Assembly (NCBI RefSeq): GCF_032463525.1
Contig: NZ_CP135972.1
Coordinates: forward strand, 1-64,000
DNA from: Pseudomonas sp. DTU_2021_1001937_2_SI_NGA_ILE_001
GTDB taxonomy: Bacteria > Pseudomonadota > Gammaproteobacteria > Pseudomonadales > Pseudomonadaceae
Direction of reading: 5' to 3'
DNA length: 64,000 nucleotides
Shown: positions 10,027-21,900 of the stretch, one piece after another
Layout: each line of letters opens with the position of its first letter
Numbering within the stretch: position 1 is the first letter of the stretch
Made by a program: the position numbers and the translations under genes
Notes under the pieces: model-generated
Database searches by the model: none
What the model was told of the DNA's origin: nothing
Seen by the model: only the letters and a program-made list of their open reading frames with translations

Positions 10027-10548
10027 AGGGGTGTCCTGTTTTGAGTTGTACCGCAAGGTCAGCGTTGCCGCCGTAGCCAGATGAATAGGCAAGGGATTGC
10101 CTGCGTGACTCGGTTAGCGACTGGATTTCTTGAAACATTAAGACTGTTTTTTGATGGCACTTTGCCGTTTTTAGGGTTTTGGTTATAAAAAATTAACTGT
10201 AAAAAACGACAAAAATTTTTACATCATGAGATCGTGGGAAAAATTTCCTTAAAAAATCCCGACAGCCGCCGACTTCCTTGGGGCAACACTTGAGTTTTTA
10301 CCCTTAAGTGATGACCTTTTGCCATCATTTAAAGACACACACTACCCCTCGCTGCGCCGATCAGATGACCGGTCATGTCGGAACAGTCAGTGTCAGGTGT
10401 GGATCACAGGTGGACGGCCTGCCCGCCAGGGCGCTGCCTTGACCCTCCCCGGCTCTTGACCTAGTGTGCGTTGCAACCTCCGCTGGCCAGCGGAACACGT
10501 CCCCCACCCTCTGCTTAGCCGGCAAGGGCCTTGATCGAGTAATTGATT
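10027..10548. promoter_or_regulatory. AT-rich divergent intergenic region
   Basis: This 520-bp gap separates the divergent giant repeat gene and the methyltransferase. Bases 10130-10260 are strongly AT-rich with long A and T runs, unlike the flanking genes, typical of promoters bound by MvaT/H-NS-type silencers in Pseudomonas (inference). On the minus strand TTGTCG and TATAAC could form a weak sigma-70 promoter, but the spacing (19) is poor. A 12-bp perfect palindrome, ATGACCGGTCAT, lies at 10365-10376 and could be an operator. No gene seen. Confidence 0.45.
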
Positions 10549-11151
10549 GTGAAAACCTTCCTCCATGTAGGTTGCGGTCCTAAGAACAAGAGCGGCACGA
10601 CCAGAGGCTTTGCTTCCGAGCAGTGGCAGGAACTGCGCTTCGATATCGACCAGAGCGTCAACCCGGACATCGTGGGGACCATGACCGACATGTCCCAGGT
10701 CAAGGACGCCTCGGTGGATGCGCTGTTTTCCAGCCACAACATTGAGCACCTGTACCCGCATGAGGTCCCGGTGGCATTGGCGGAATTCAAACGTGTACTC
10801 AAGCCGGGCGGCTTTCTGGTCATCACCTGCCCCGACCTGCAATCGGTCTGCGCGTTGGTGGCCGAAGACAAGCTGACCGATGCCGCCTATGTCTCGCCCG
10901 CCGGCCCGATTGCGCCGATCGACATCCTCTACGGTCATCGCCCGGCCATGGCCAACGGCAATCTCTACATGGCGCACCGTTGCGGTTTCACCAAGCGCGT
11001 ATTGACCGGCACCCTGCAGGCCGCCGGTTTCGACATGGTCCTGCCGATCCAGCGCACCCACCCGGCCTACGACCTGTGGGCCATCGCCGCCCTGGCGCCG
11101 ATCACCCACGAAGAAGTCGTGGCCCTGGCCAAAGAGCATTTCCCGGAGTGA
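10549..11151 (+). CDS. Class I SAM-dependent methyltransferase
   Basis: About 200 residues. The glycine-rich SAM motif HVGCGP is at the N-terminus, an acidic LRFDID strand end follows, then SSHNIEHL and the FKRVLKPGGFLVITCPDLQ block typical of Methyltransf_11-type enzymes. Substrate unknown; surrounded by glycosyltransferase and secretion genes, so a sugar or glycan acceptor is likely (inference). The start is uncertain: GTG at 10549 gives MKTFLHVGCG; a TTG two codons earlier (10543) is also open, and neither has a strong ribosome binding site. It is followed by a CTAG-rich element and REP pairs rather than by another plus-strand gene, so it appears monocistronic. Confidence 0.8.
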   Translation: MKTFLHVGCGPKNKSGTTRGFASEQWQELRFDIDQSVNPDIVGTMTDMSQVKDASVDALFSSHNIEHLYPHEVPVALAEFKRVLKPGGFLVITCPDLQSVCALVAEDKLTDAAYVSPAGPIAPIDILYGHRPAMANGNLYMAHRCGFTKRVLTGTLQAAGFDMVLPIQRTHPAYDLWAIAALAPITHEEVVALAKEHFPE

Positions 11152-11154
11152 TGA

Positions 11155-11188
11155 ATAGCTAGCTATATATAAAGCCAGCTAGATAGAT
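11155..11188. repeat. CTAG-rich TAGCTA element 1
   Basis: Run of AGCTAGCTATATATA and AGCTAGATAGAT blocks directly after the methyltransferase stop codon. It belongs to a family of similar elements at 18.3, 32.3, 36.9, 37.2, 39.2, 40.3 and 40.4 kb. Confidence 0.7.
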
Positions 11189-11203
11189 GAAGGCCCGGCG
11201 GTT

Positions 11204-11391
11204 TTGTTGGAGCTTGCTCGCGAAGGCCTTCACGCCGCACCAGACCTTTTCGCGAGCAAGCTCGCTCCTACGGGTTCGAGGCCAGGGCCGAGGCCGGTTT
11301 CAAGCCGTTCGCACTTTGTTGGAGCGAGCTTGCTCGCGAAGGGCCGCACCACCGCACCAGAGCTTTTCGCGAGCAAGCTCGCCCCCACTAC
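11204..11391. repeat. Two REP pairs (REPIN-type)
   Basis: Two inverted pairs of Pseudomonas REP palindromes, each with a core like GAGCTTGCTCGCGAA and its inverted partner TTCGCGAGCAAGCTC about 40 bases away. They fill the gap between the methyltransferase and the convergent glycosyltransferase, whose stop codon lies inside the last REP. Such elements are mobilised by RAYT transposases; one is encoded at 31.7 kb. Confidence 0.85.
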
Positions 11392-12527
11392 AGGTCAGCC
11401 CGAACCGGCACTGCGCCGGGCACCAGCAGTTCCTTGTAGACCTGCACCGTCGCCGCGCACATGCGTTCGGCGGTGAACACCTTCTCGAAACGTGCCCGGG
11501 CCTGGGCGCCGAAACGCGCGGCCAGGCCTGGCTCGTCCCACAAGCGGCGCATGGCCTCGCGCAGCGCCGGTGGGTTCTCTGGCGGCACGGCGAGGCCGGT
11601 TTCGCCATCGATATTGACGAAGGTGGTGCCGGTGCCGATCTCGCAAGAGATCATCGGCTTGCCATACATCGCCGCCTCCAGCAGGGAAATGCCGAACGCC
11701 TCGGAGCGCAGGTGTGACGGGAACACCAGGGCATGGCAGCGCTGCAGCAGGCAGGCCTTGTCTTCGTCGTCCAGGCGCCCGAGGAAGCGCAGGTTGCGCA
11801 GCCCCAGGCGCTCGGCCTGGGCCCTGAGTTCCTGTTCCTGCGGCCCGCCCCCCAATAGCAGCACCGGGTAATCCGCGCCCTCCAGGGCATCGAGCAGCGT
11901 GTGCAGGCCCTTGTAGTAGCGCAGCACGCCGACGAACAGGAAGAACTTCTCCGGCAGCTGCGCCTGCCAGCGCGCCTGGCACTGCGTCGACACCTGCGGG
12001 TAGGCCGCCTCGTCCAACCCGTAGGGCACCACCACGGTCTTGTCGGCGAACGGTTTGAGCGTTGCGCTGCTGCGCTGGTAATTGGGCGAGGCCACCAGAA
12101 TGCGGTCCATGCTGCCCAGCATGCGGTTCATCAGCGGCGCATAGAACTTCAGCAGGGTGCGCTGCTTGATGATGTCGGAGTGATAACTGAGCACCGTCGG
12201 GCGGCCATGGCGGGTGGCGAAGTGCACCAGGTCCATCATCGGCCACGGAAAGTGGAAGTGCACCAGGTCAGCCTCGGCGGCCATGTCCTTGAAGCGCTTG
12301 AACACCGCCAGGGAAAACCCCGTGGAGGCCAGGTTGAAGCTCTCCTTGACCCGCACCACCTCATGGTCGGCCACCTGAATGCGCTCCGGCACGGGGTTCG
12401 GGCTCAGGGTCAGCACCTGGCCGTCCACGCCCAGCGAGCGGCAGCCCTGGCTGAGCTGGAACATCACCTGCTCGATGCCGCCGGTGGTGTCCGGGTAGTA
12501 GGTCTTGAAGAAATGAAGAACGCGCAT
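11388..12527 (-). CDS. Glycosyltransferase family 4 (GT-B fold)
   Basis: About 379 residues. N-terminal acceptor domain begins MRVLHFFKTYYPDTTGGIEQ with the GGxE-type start of GT4 enzymes; the C-terminal donor domain shows FLFVGVLRYYKGLHTLLDAL, then the FPSHLRSEAFGISLLEAAMYGKPMI block with the EAFGxxxxE retaining-transferase motif. It probably adds a sugar to a cell-surface glycan in the cytoplasm. I chose the ATG at 12527, preceded by an AGGT element; the frame stays open further upstream but that sequence looks non-coding. It is convergent with the methyltransferase and divergent from the type I secretion operon. Confidence 0.85.
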   Translation of the reverse strand: MRVLHFFKTYYPDTTGGIEQVMFQLSQGCRSLGVDGQVLTLSPNPVPERIQVADHEVVRVKESFNLASTGFSLAVFKRFKDMAAEADLVHFHFPWPMMDLVHFATRHGRPTVLSYHSDIIKQRTLLKFYAPLMNRMLGSMDRILVASPNYQRSSATLKPFADKTVVVPYGLDEAAYPQVSTQCQARWQAQLPEKFFLFVGVLRYYKGLHTLLDALEGADYPVLLLGGGPQEQELRAQAERLGLRNLRFLGRLDDEDKACLLQRCHALVFPSHLRSEAFGISLLEAAMYGKPMISCEIGTGTTFVNIDGETGLAVPPENPPALREAMRRLWDEPGLAARFGAQARARFEKVFTAERMCAATVQVYKELLVPGAVPVRADL

Positions 12528-12811
12528 GAGGTACCTGTTGCTACTGCTGGAAGCAAGATGACGCGGTGAAACCGCTCTAGAACGGGGAGTGTTGTTCGTC
12601 TGAAACGCTGGCGTTGCCAGGCAGTAGGAAAAGCCGTGCAAGGCCGAACTTTACCCTTTGAATCCGGCACTAGCCAACCGTAAACAGGGAAATTTCCTGC
12701 GTGGGAAATTTCCTTTATAGACTTTACAAAGCCGCTTTTTTCATTTGTTGACCGATAGGCGGGTGTTACACTTTTGCGCTTTTCAACACCCCCCCAGGCA
12801 GTCAGGACGTT

Positions 12812-14548
12812 ATGCAGAAAAATCATGAAAACAGCTTGCAGGCTGCACTCAAGGCCTGTAAAGGCGCTTTCATATCAGTTGGTGTCTTCAGCCTCTTTGT
12901 CAACGCCCTGATGTTGGTTCCAACCTTCTACATGCTGCAGGTCTACGGTCGAGTACTGACCAGCAACAACGTCACCACCCTGGTGATGCTGACCCTCATC
13001 ATGTCCATCCTGGTGATCACGTCCGGGACCCTGGAGTGGGTGCGCTCGCGCATCATGGTGCGCGTCAGCACCAAACTCGACGTGCTGCTCAGCCGCCACG
13101 TCTACAAAGCCAGCTTCAAGCGCGCGCTGGAAAGCGGCGGCATGGATGCCTCGGCCCAGCCCATGAATGACCTCACCAGCCTGCGCCAGTTCCTCACCGG
13201 CAACGGCGTATTCGCGTTTTTCGATGCGCCCTGGCTGCCGATCTACATCGCCGTGATGTTCATGTTCCACCCGTACTACGGCTGGGTGGCCATTGCCAGC
13301 GCCATCGTCCTGCTGATCCTCGCCTATGCCAACGAGAAGGTCACCGGCAAGGCCCTGGGCGAAGCCAACAAGGAAAACATCGCCGCCACGCTGAACACCA
13401 CCAAGAACCTGCGCAACGCCGAAGTGATCGAGTCGATGGGCATGCTCGACACCCTGATCGCACGCTGGAGCCAGCGTCAGCGCAAGGTCCTGTTGCTGCA
13501 GTCCAACGCCAGCGACAAGGGCGGTGTGGTCAGCACCCTGTCCAAGACCTTCCGTACCTGGGTGCAGTCGCTGATCCTCGGCCTGGGTGCCTACCTGGCG
13601 ATCCAGCACGAAATCAACGCCGGCCTGGTGATCGCCGGTTCCGTACTGCTGGGCCGTGCCCTGGCGCCGATCGACCTGATCATCGGCAGCTGGAAAGGCT
13701 TCATCAGCGCGCGTACCCAGTACAACCGCCTCAACGACATCCTCGACAAGATGCACGCCGAACCGCAGCGCATGCCGCTGCCGGCGCCGAAGGGCAACAT
13801 CCAGGTCGAGAACCTGATCATCGGCGCCCCGGGCTCCAAGACCCCGATTCTCAAGGGCATCGGCTTCGGCGTACCGGCCGGTGCCGTGGTCGGCATCATC
13901 GGCCCCAGCGCCTCCGGCAAGTCGACCCTCGCCCGTGCCCTGATGGGCGTGTGGGCGCCGCAGCATGGCTCGGTGCGCCTGGACGGCGCCGACCTGCACC
14001 AGTGGGACAAAGAGCTGCTCGGCCCGCACATCGGTTACCTGCCCCAGGACATCGAGCTGTTCGAAGGCAGCATCAGCGAGAACATCGCACGCTTCTCCAG
14101 CATCGACCCGGAAAAAGTCGTGCAGGCCGCGCAGATCGCCGGCGTGCATGAAATGATCCTGCTCCTGCCCGAAGGCTACGACACGGTGATCGGCAGCGAC
14201 GGCGTCAACCTCTCCGGTGGCCAGCGCCAGCGCATCGGCCTGGCCCGTGCCCTGTACGGCATCCCCAAGGTGATCCTGCTCGACGAACCGAACTCCAACC
14301 TCGACGAGGTCGGCGAACGCGCCCTGGCGCACGCCATCCAGTACCTCAAGCAGGCCGGCTCGACCGTCTTCGTCATCACCCACCGCACCAGCATCCTGTC
14401 CCAGCTGGACCGCCTGCTGGTCATGCAGAACGGCGCAATCACCATGTACGGTCCACGTGACCAGGTCATGGAAGAGCTCAACAAGCAACAGCTGGCCGCG
14501 CAGAAGCAGGCCCAGGTCAGCGCAGGCACCGCACAGGCCGGTGCCTGA
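12812..14548 (+). CDS. Type I secretion ABC transporter (PrtD/AprD-like permease-ATPase)
   Basis: 578 residues. The N-terminal half is a six-helix ABC membrane domain (first helix around residues 20-45, FVNALMLVPTFYMLQVYGRVL). The ATPase half has Walker A GPSASGKST, signature LSGGQRQRIGLARAL and Walker B VILLDEPNSNLDE. There is no N-terminal C39 peptidase-like domain, which places it in the PrtD/AprD subgroup that exports proteins with C-terminal signals. It powers export through the HlyD and TolC-like partners encoded immediately downstream. AGGA lies just upstream of the ATG. A possible promoter, TTGTTG-16-TACACT, lies around 12745-12772. Confidence 0.93.
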   Translation: MQKNHENSLQAALKACKGAFISVGVFSLFVNALMLVPTFYMLQVYGRVLTSNNVTTLVMLTLIMSILVITSGTLEWVRSRIMVRVSTKLDVLLSRHVYKASFKRALESGGMDASAQPMNDLTSLRQFLTGNGVFAFFDAPWLPIYIAVMFMFHPYYGWVAIASAIVLLILAYANEKVTGKALGEANKENIAATLNTTKNLRNAEVIESMGMLDTLIARWSQRQRKVLLLQSNASDKGGVVSTLSKTFRTWVQSLILGLGAYLAIQHEINAGLVIAGSVLLGRALAPIDLIIGSWKGFISARTQYNRLNDILDKMHAEPQRMPLPAPKGNIQVENLIIGAPGSKTPILKGIGFGVPAGAVVGIIGPSASGKSTLARALMGVWAPQHGSVRLDGADLHQWDKELLGPHIGYLPQDIELFEGSISENIARFSSIDPEKVVQAAQIAGVHEMILLLPEGYDTVIGSDGVNLSGGQRQRIGLARALYGIPKVILLDEPNSNLDEVGERALAHAIQYLKQAGSTVFVITHRTSILSQLDRLLVMQNGAITMYGPRDQVMEELNKQQLAAQKQAQVSAGTAQAGA

Positions 14549-14564
14549 CAGGACGACGACACAG

Positions 14565-15887
14565 ATGACTCTTATTCTCGCAGGCAAGACCGACAACTTC
14601 GCTGACCTGCCGACGTCGGACCGCAAGATCCGCAACCTCGGCTTCGGCATCCTCCTGGTGGTATTCGGCATTTTCGGCACCTGGGCCGCCGTGGCCCCGC
14701 TGGATGGCGCGGTACACGCCCCCGGCGTGGTGACCGTGCAGACCTACCGCAAGACCGTGCAGCACCTCGAAGGCGGCATCGTCAAAGAGATTCTCGTGCG
14801 CGACGGCGACATGGTGAAACGCGGCGACCCGCTGATCATCCTCGACGACGGCCAGCTGCGCGCCGAATACGAAGTGGCCCGCAACCAGCTGATCAGCGCC
14901 CAGGCCATGGAGGCGCGGCTGATCGCCGAGCGCGATGGCAAGGACCATGTCGATTTCGGCAATATGCTCGACCCTGAAAGCGCCCGTGCCGCCGAGGCCC
15001 GTGCCAGTGAAACCCAGGTGTTCAACACCCGCCGCGGCGCGCGCCTGGGCCAGGTCTCGGTGCTGCAGGAACGCATCGGCCAGCTCAACGCGCAGATCAA
15101 GGGCACCGAAGCGATGATCGCCACCAAGACCAGCCTGGAGAAATCCTACGGCGGCGAGATCGGCGAACTGAGCGAACTGCTGTCCAAGGGCTTCGTCGAC
15201 AAGCAGCGCCTGCTCGACCAGCAGCGCAAGCTCGACTCGCTGCGTTCGGAGATCGCCGAGCACCGCTCGAACATCACCCGCACGCGCCTGCAGATCAACG
15301 AAACCGAACTGCAGATCCTGCAGGTCAACAAGGACTTCAACTCCGAAGTTGCCAAGCAACTGACCGAGACCCAGGCCAAGGGCTATGAACTGCAAGAGCG
15401 CACCGCCGCTATCCAGGACCGCCTGAGCCGCATCGTCATCCGCGCCCCCGATGACGGCATGGTGATCGGCATGACCGTGCACACCGTCGGTGGTGTGGTG
15501 CGCCAGGCCACCCCGCTGCTCGACGTGGTGCCATCGGTGTCCGAGCTGATCGTCGAAGCCGAGGTGTCGCCGCAGGACATCAACCGCGTGGCCATCGGCA
15601 AGCACGCCGACATCCGCTTCACCGCCTTCAACAGCGCCACCACCCCGGTGATTCCAGGTGAAGTCATTCGTGTGTCGGCCGACCGCCTGACCAACGAACG
15701 CACCGGCCAGCCGTACTACCTGGTGCGCGCCAAGGTCACCGAGGAAGGCCTGCAGAAACTCGCCGGCCGCAAACTGGTGGCCGGTATGCCGGCTGACGTA
15801 CTGATCAACACCGGCGAGCGCACCATGTTGCAATACCTGATGCAGCCGGCGCGCAACGCCATTTCTGAATCGATGATCGAGGAATGA
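14565..15887 (+). CDS. Type I secretion periplasmic adaptor (HlyD family)
   Basis: About 440 residues. One N-terminal transmembrane helix (residues ~20-40, LGFGILLVVFGIFGTWAAVAP), a biotinyl-lipoyl half-motif (GGIVKEILVRDGDMVKRGDPL), a long coiled-coil hairpin over residues ~95-290, and the C-terminal IRAPDDGMVIGMTVHTVGGVV membrane-fusion-protein segment. Start at the ATG 16 bases after the ABC gene's stop; the reading frame is open further upstream but overlaps the ABC gene. It bridges the ABC transporter and the outer-membrane channel. The second adaptor in the window (33627-34961) shares this architecture. Confidence 0.92.
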   Translation: MTLILAGKTDNFADLPTSDRKIRNLGFGILLVVFGIFGTWAAVAPLDGAVHAPGVVTVQTYRKTVQHLEGGIVKEILVRDGDMVKRGDPLIILDDGQLRAEYEVARNQLISAQAMEARLIAERDGKDHVDFGNMLDPESARAAEARASETQVFNTRRGARLGQVSVLQERIGQLNAQIKGTEAMIATKTSLEKSYGGEIGELSELLSKGFVDKQRLLDQQRKLDSLRSEIAEHRSNITRTRLQINETELQILQVNKDFNSEVAKQLTETQAKGYELQERTAAIQDRLSRIVIRAPDDGMVIGMTVHTVGGVVRQATPLLDVVPSVSELIVEAEVSPQDINRVAIGKHADIRFTAFNSATTPVIPGEVIRVSADRLTNERTGQPYYLVRAKVTEEGLQKLAGRKLVAGMPADVLINTGERTMLQYLMQPARNAISESMIEE

Positions 15888-15889
15888 TT

Positions 15890-18338
<2,449 letters not shown>

Positions 18339-18339
<1 letters not shown>

Positions 18340-18370
18340 TATCTAGCTAGCTAGATATATAGATAGCTAT
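18339..18370. repeat. CTAG-rich TAGCTA element 2 (20-bp perfect palindrome)
   Basis: Bases 18339-18358 form a perfect 20-bp palindrome made of ATATCTAGCT and its mirror. It starts at the last base of the gmd stop codon and is followed by ATAGATAGCTAT, just before the terminator. Confidence 0.75.
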
Positions 18371-18371
18371 G

Positions 18372-18398
18372 AAAGCCGCGTGAAAACGCGGCTTTTTT
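18372..18398 (+). terminator. Rho-independent terminator after gmd
   Basis: Stem AAGCCGCG / CGCGGCTT with a six-base loop followed by TTTTTT. Ends the ABC-HlyD-TolC-gmd operon. Confidence 0.9.
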
Positions 18399-18454
18399 GT
18401 ACCTGCAAGCAGCCGCTCCCGAAACCCTGTGGGAACTGGGATAAAGCGGTTCGA

Positions 18455-18905
18455 GTCGTGGGGGCGAGGTGTTTGTGGGAGCGAGCTTGCTCGCGAAAGG
18501 CCGCGACACCGAACCAGACCTTTTCGTGAACAAGCTCACTCCCACAGGGACCAGACCGGAGCCGGTGCCGAGCCGGAGCGAGGTGTTTGTTGAGCGAGGT
18601 TGCTCGCGAAGAGCCGCACCACCGAGCCAGGCCTTTTCGTGAGCAAGCTCACTCCCACAGGGACCAGGCCGGAGCCGGTGCCGGTGCCGAGCCGGAGCGA
18701 GGTGTTTGTGGGAGCGAGCTTGCTCGCGAAGAGCCGCACCACCGAACCAGGCCTTTTTCGCGAGCAAGCTCGTTCCCACAGGGACCAGACCGGTGCCGGT
18801 GCCGAGCCGGAGCGAGGTGTTTGTGGGAGCGAGCTTGCTCGCGAAGAGCCGCACCACCGAGCCAGGCCTTTTTCGCGAGCAAGCTCGTTCCCACAGGGAC
18901 CAGAC
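18455..18905. repeat. Four tandem REP-pair units
   Basis: Four head-to-tail copies of a unit of about 115 bp, each holding a REP pair (GAGCTTGCTCGCGAA ... TTCGCGAGCAAGCTC) and a GC-rich linker containing GAGCCGGAGCGAGG. The first two copies have a diverged inner REP (CGTGAACAAGCTCACT, CGTGAGCAAGCTCACT). The array fills the gap between the gmd terminator and the long glycosyltransferase gene. Confidence 0.9.
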
Positions 18906-18999
18906 CAGATCCAGTGCTTTCACCCCGGGGCCGAGTCCTACAAAATAGCCCGTTTACGCGCATCTTCTTTTTCTCTCTTCATTGTCACCAGGTCCGTTC

Positions 19000-21900
19000 A
19001 TGCACAACGAAACACAGGTCACCCTCCACCAATTCGCGACCAGCGTCAGCCGCGGCGATGGCATCAGCAACGGCATGATGCTGACCCGCAAGCTGCTGCG
19101 TCAGGCCGGCGTGAAGTCCGAGATCTACTGCATCGACCCCAAGCCGGAGGTGGCCGGCGATGTACTGTGCATGGACGACTACGTACCCGGCAGCGCCGAC
19201 GCCCTGCTGGTGCACCACGGTATCGGCAACCCGGTGGAGACCTGGCTGCGTGAACTGCCCGAACGCAAGTTCATGGTGTTCCACAACATCACCCCCGGCG
19301 GCATGTTCCCCAGCGACCACCCGATCCAGCCGATGCTCGCCCACGGCTGGGAGCAGGTGAACACCTGGCGGCACTGGCTGGCCGGCAGCATCGCCGACTC
19401 GCGGCAGAACCTGCAGGAACTGCTGCAGCGCGGCTACCGCCCGGACAACACCGTGGAAATTCCGCTGCTGGTCGACCTGGAGCGCATCCAGCCCCACGCC
19501 GCCGAGCGCTGCGACACACCGCGGCCGTTCACCCTGCTGTTCGTCGGCCGCCTGATGCCGCACAAGAACCAGCTGGGCCTGGTCGAAGCCTTCGCCCTGC
19601 TGCTGCGCCGCGTCCAGGTGCCGCTGCAACTGCTGCTGGTCGGCGGCTTCACCGTGCCGGCCTACAAGGAACGCATCGAGCAGCGCATCGCCGAACTGGG
19701 CATCGGCGACTACGTCACCCTCACCGGCAAGGTCGACGACCCGACCCTCGAAGCCCTGTACAGCCGCAGCGACCTGTTCGTCTCGCTCAGCCACCACGAA
19801 GGCTTCGGCATGCCGCTGATCGAAGCCATGGCCCACGGCCTGCCGGTGCTGGCCTTCGATGCGCCAGACAGCAACGTGGTGCACACCCTGGGCAGCGCCG
19901 GCCTGTTGCTGGAAAGCGACGCCCCGGAAGTGGTCGCCGCCACCATCGCCCAACTGATGGAAAACCCGGCGCTGCGCCGCAACATCCGCCAGCACGCCGC
20001 TGCACGCCTGCAGGAGTTCGGCTACCAGGCGCTGTACGATCGCCTGCGCAGCTACATGGCCGGCTTCGACATTCACCTGCCGGAACACCGCTTCCCTACC
20101 CTGCCCACCCCGGCCGCCGTCGACTGCCGCATCGAAGGCCCGTTCGACAGCACCTACAGCCTGGCCCTGGTCAACCGCGAGCTGGGCCGCGCCCTGCAAG
20201 CGCAAGGCGCACAGACCGCCCTGCGCGCCAGCGAAGGCCCGGGGCCGATCCCGGTGGATCAGCAGTTCCTGCTCGACAACCCCGACTGCGCCAGCCTGCA
20301 TGCCCGTGCCGAACAACCGGCGCGCAACGTGCTGCGCCTGATGTACCCGCCGCGGGTCACCGACATGGCCGGCGACCTCAACGTCATGTCGTGCTACGGC
20401 TGGGAAGAATCCTGCCTGCCGCAGGAGTACTGCCACGACTTCAACCACCAGACCCACCTGGTGACCAGCATGTCCGGCTGGGTGACCCGCACCCTGCGCG
20501 ACAACGGCGTCACCGCGCCGCTGGCCACCGTGGGCCTGGGCGCCGACCACATCCTGCGCGCCCCGGTCGATGCCGCCGCCCTGCCGGCACTGCCCAAGGC
20601 CACTGCCGAACGCCTCAAGCTGCTGCACGTGTCGTCGTGCTTCCCGCGCAAGGGCGTGGACGTGCTGCTGCAGGCCTACGGCCAGGCCTTCAGCGCCGAA
20701 CAGCCGGTGGTGCTGATCATCAAGACCTTCGCCAACCCGCACCACGACATCCAGCAACAGGTGGCCGAATGGGCCGCAAAACTGGCCAGCGCGCCGGCGG
20801 TGGAACTCATCGTCCAGGACCTGCCCGACGGCGCCATGCGCGCCCTGTATGAACTGGCCGACGTGCTCATTGCGCCATCGCGCGGCGAAGGCTTCGGCCT
20901 GCCGCTGGCCGAAGCCATGCTGCACCACCTGCCGGTGATCACCACCGGCAACGGTGGCCAGCGCGACTTCTGCACCCCCGACACCGCCTGGCTGATCGAC
21001 TACCGCTACGAACGCGCACGCACCCACCTCAAGGCCGCCGCCTCGGTGTGGTTCGAACCCAGCGCCGAGCACCTGGCCAGCCTGCTGAGTGAATTCCACC
21101 AGGCCTGGGCCCAAGGCCAACTGGCCACCTTCAGCGCCGCCAAGGTCGCTGCCGCCGAAGCGCTGATCAACCAGCGCTTCACCTGGGCCGCCGTGGCCCG
21201 CGCCAGCCTCGACGCCTTCGAAGCCGCGCGCCAGCAACCGCTGCTGAAGAAGCAACCCAAGCTGGGCAGCGTCACCACCTGGAACAGCGCCTGCGGCATC
21301 GCCACCTACAGCCAGAAACTCCTGGAGCCGGCCTTCGGCCAGGAATGCACGGTGTTCGCCAACAGCGATGCCACCCTCACCGCCGGCGACACGCCGAATA
21401 TCCAGCGCTGCTGGCGCGCCGGCGATGGCGACAGCCTCGACGAACTCAAGCAGGCGATCATCGCCTCGGGCGTCGACACCCTGCTGCTGCAGTTCAACTT
21501 CTCGTTCTTCAACCTCAAGGCCTTCGCCAGCCTGCTGGACTGGGCACACGCCCGGCAGATACAGACCCTGGTGGTGTTCCACTCCACCGCCGACGTAACC
21601 CACGGCGACACCCTCAAGTCGCTGAGCCACATTCGCGAGTCCTTGCAAGGCTGCGCGCGCCTGCTGGTGCACAGCGTCGGCGACCTGAACCGCCTGAAGG
21701 ACTTCGGCCTGGCCGACAACCTGCTGATGTTCCCCCACGGCGTGATCGACACCCCGGCACCGGCCCCCGGCGCCGCGCAAAAGGCCGCACGCCTGGACGG
21801 CAAGACCGTCATCGCCAGCTATGGCTTCCTGCTGCCGCACAAGGGCATGCCGGAACTGATCGAGGCCTTCGCCCTGCTGGCCGCCAAGGACCGCAACCTG

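Noticed and set aside
1975..10044. A 2,689-codon open frame on the plus strand, antisense to the giant repeat gene
   Set aside because: It is open only because the 24-bp repeat has no stop in that frame; the translated product is a monotonous RGGQ/HLG repeat with no start signal, while the minus-strand frame has a ribosome site, calcium loops and a secretion-type C-terminus.
18587..19253. Plus-strand frames reading WERACSR/ASSLPQ repeats
   Set aside because: Translations of REP palindromes; such peptides recur at every REP in the window.
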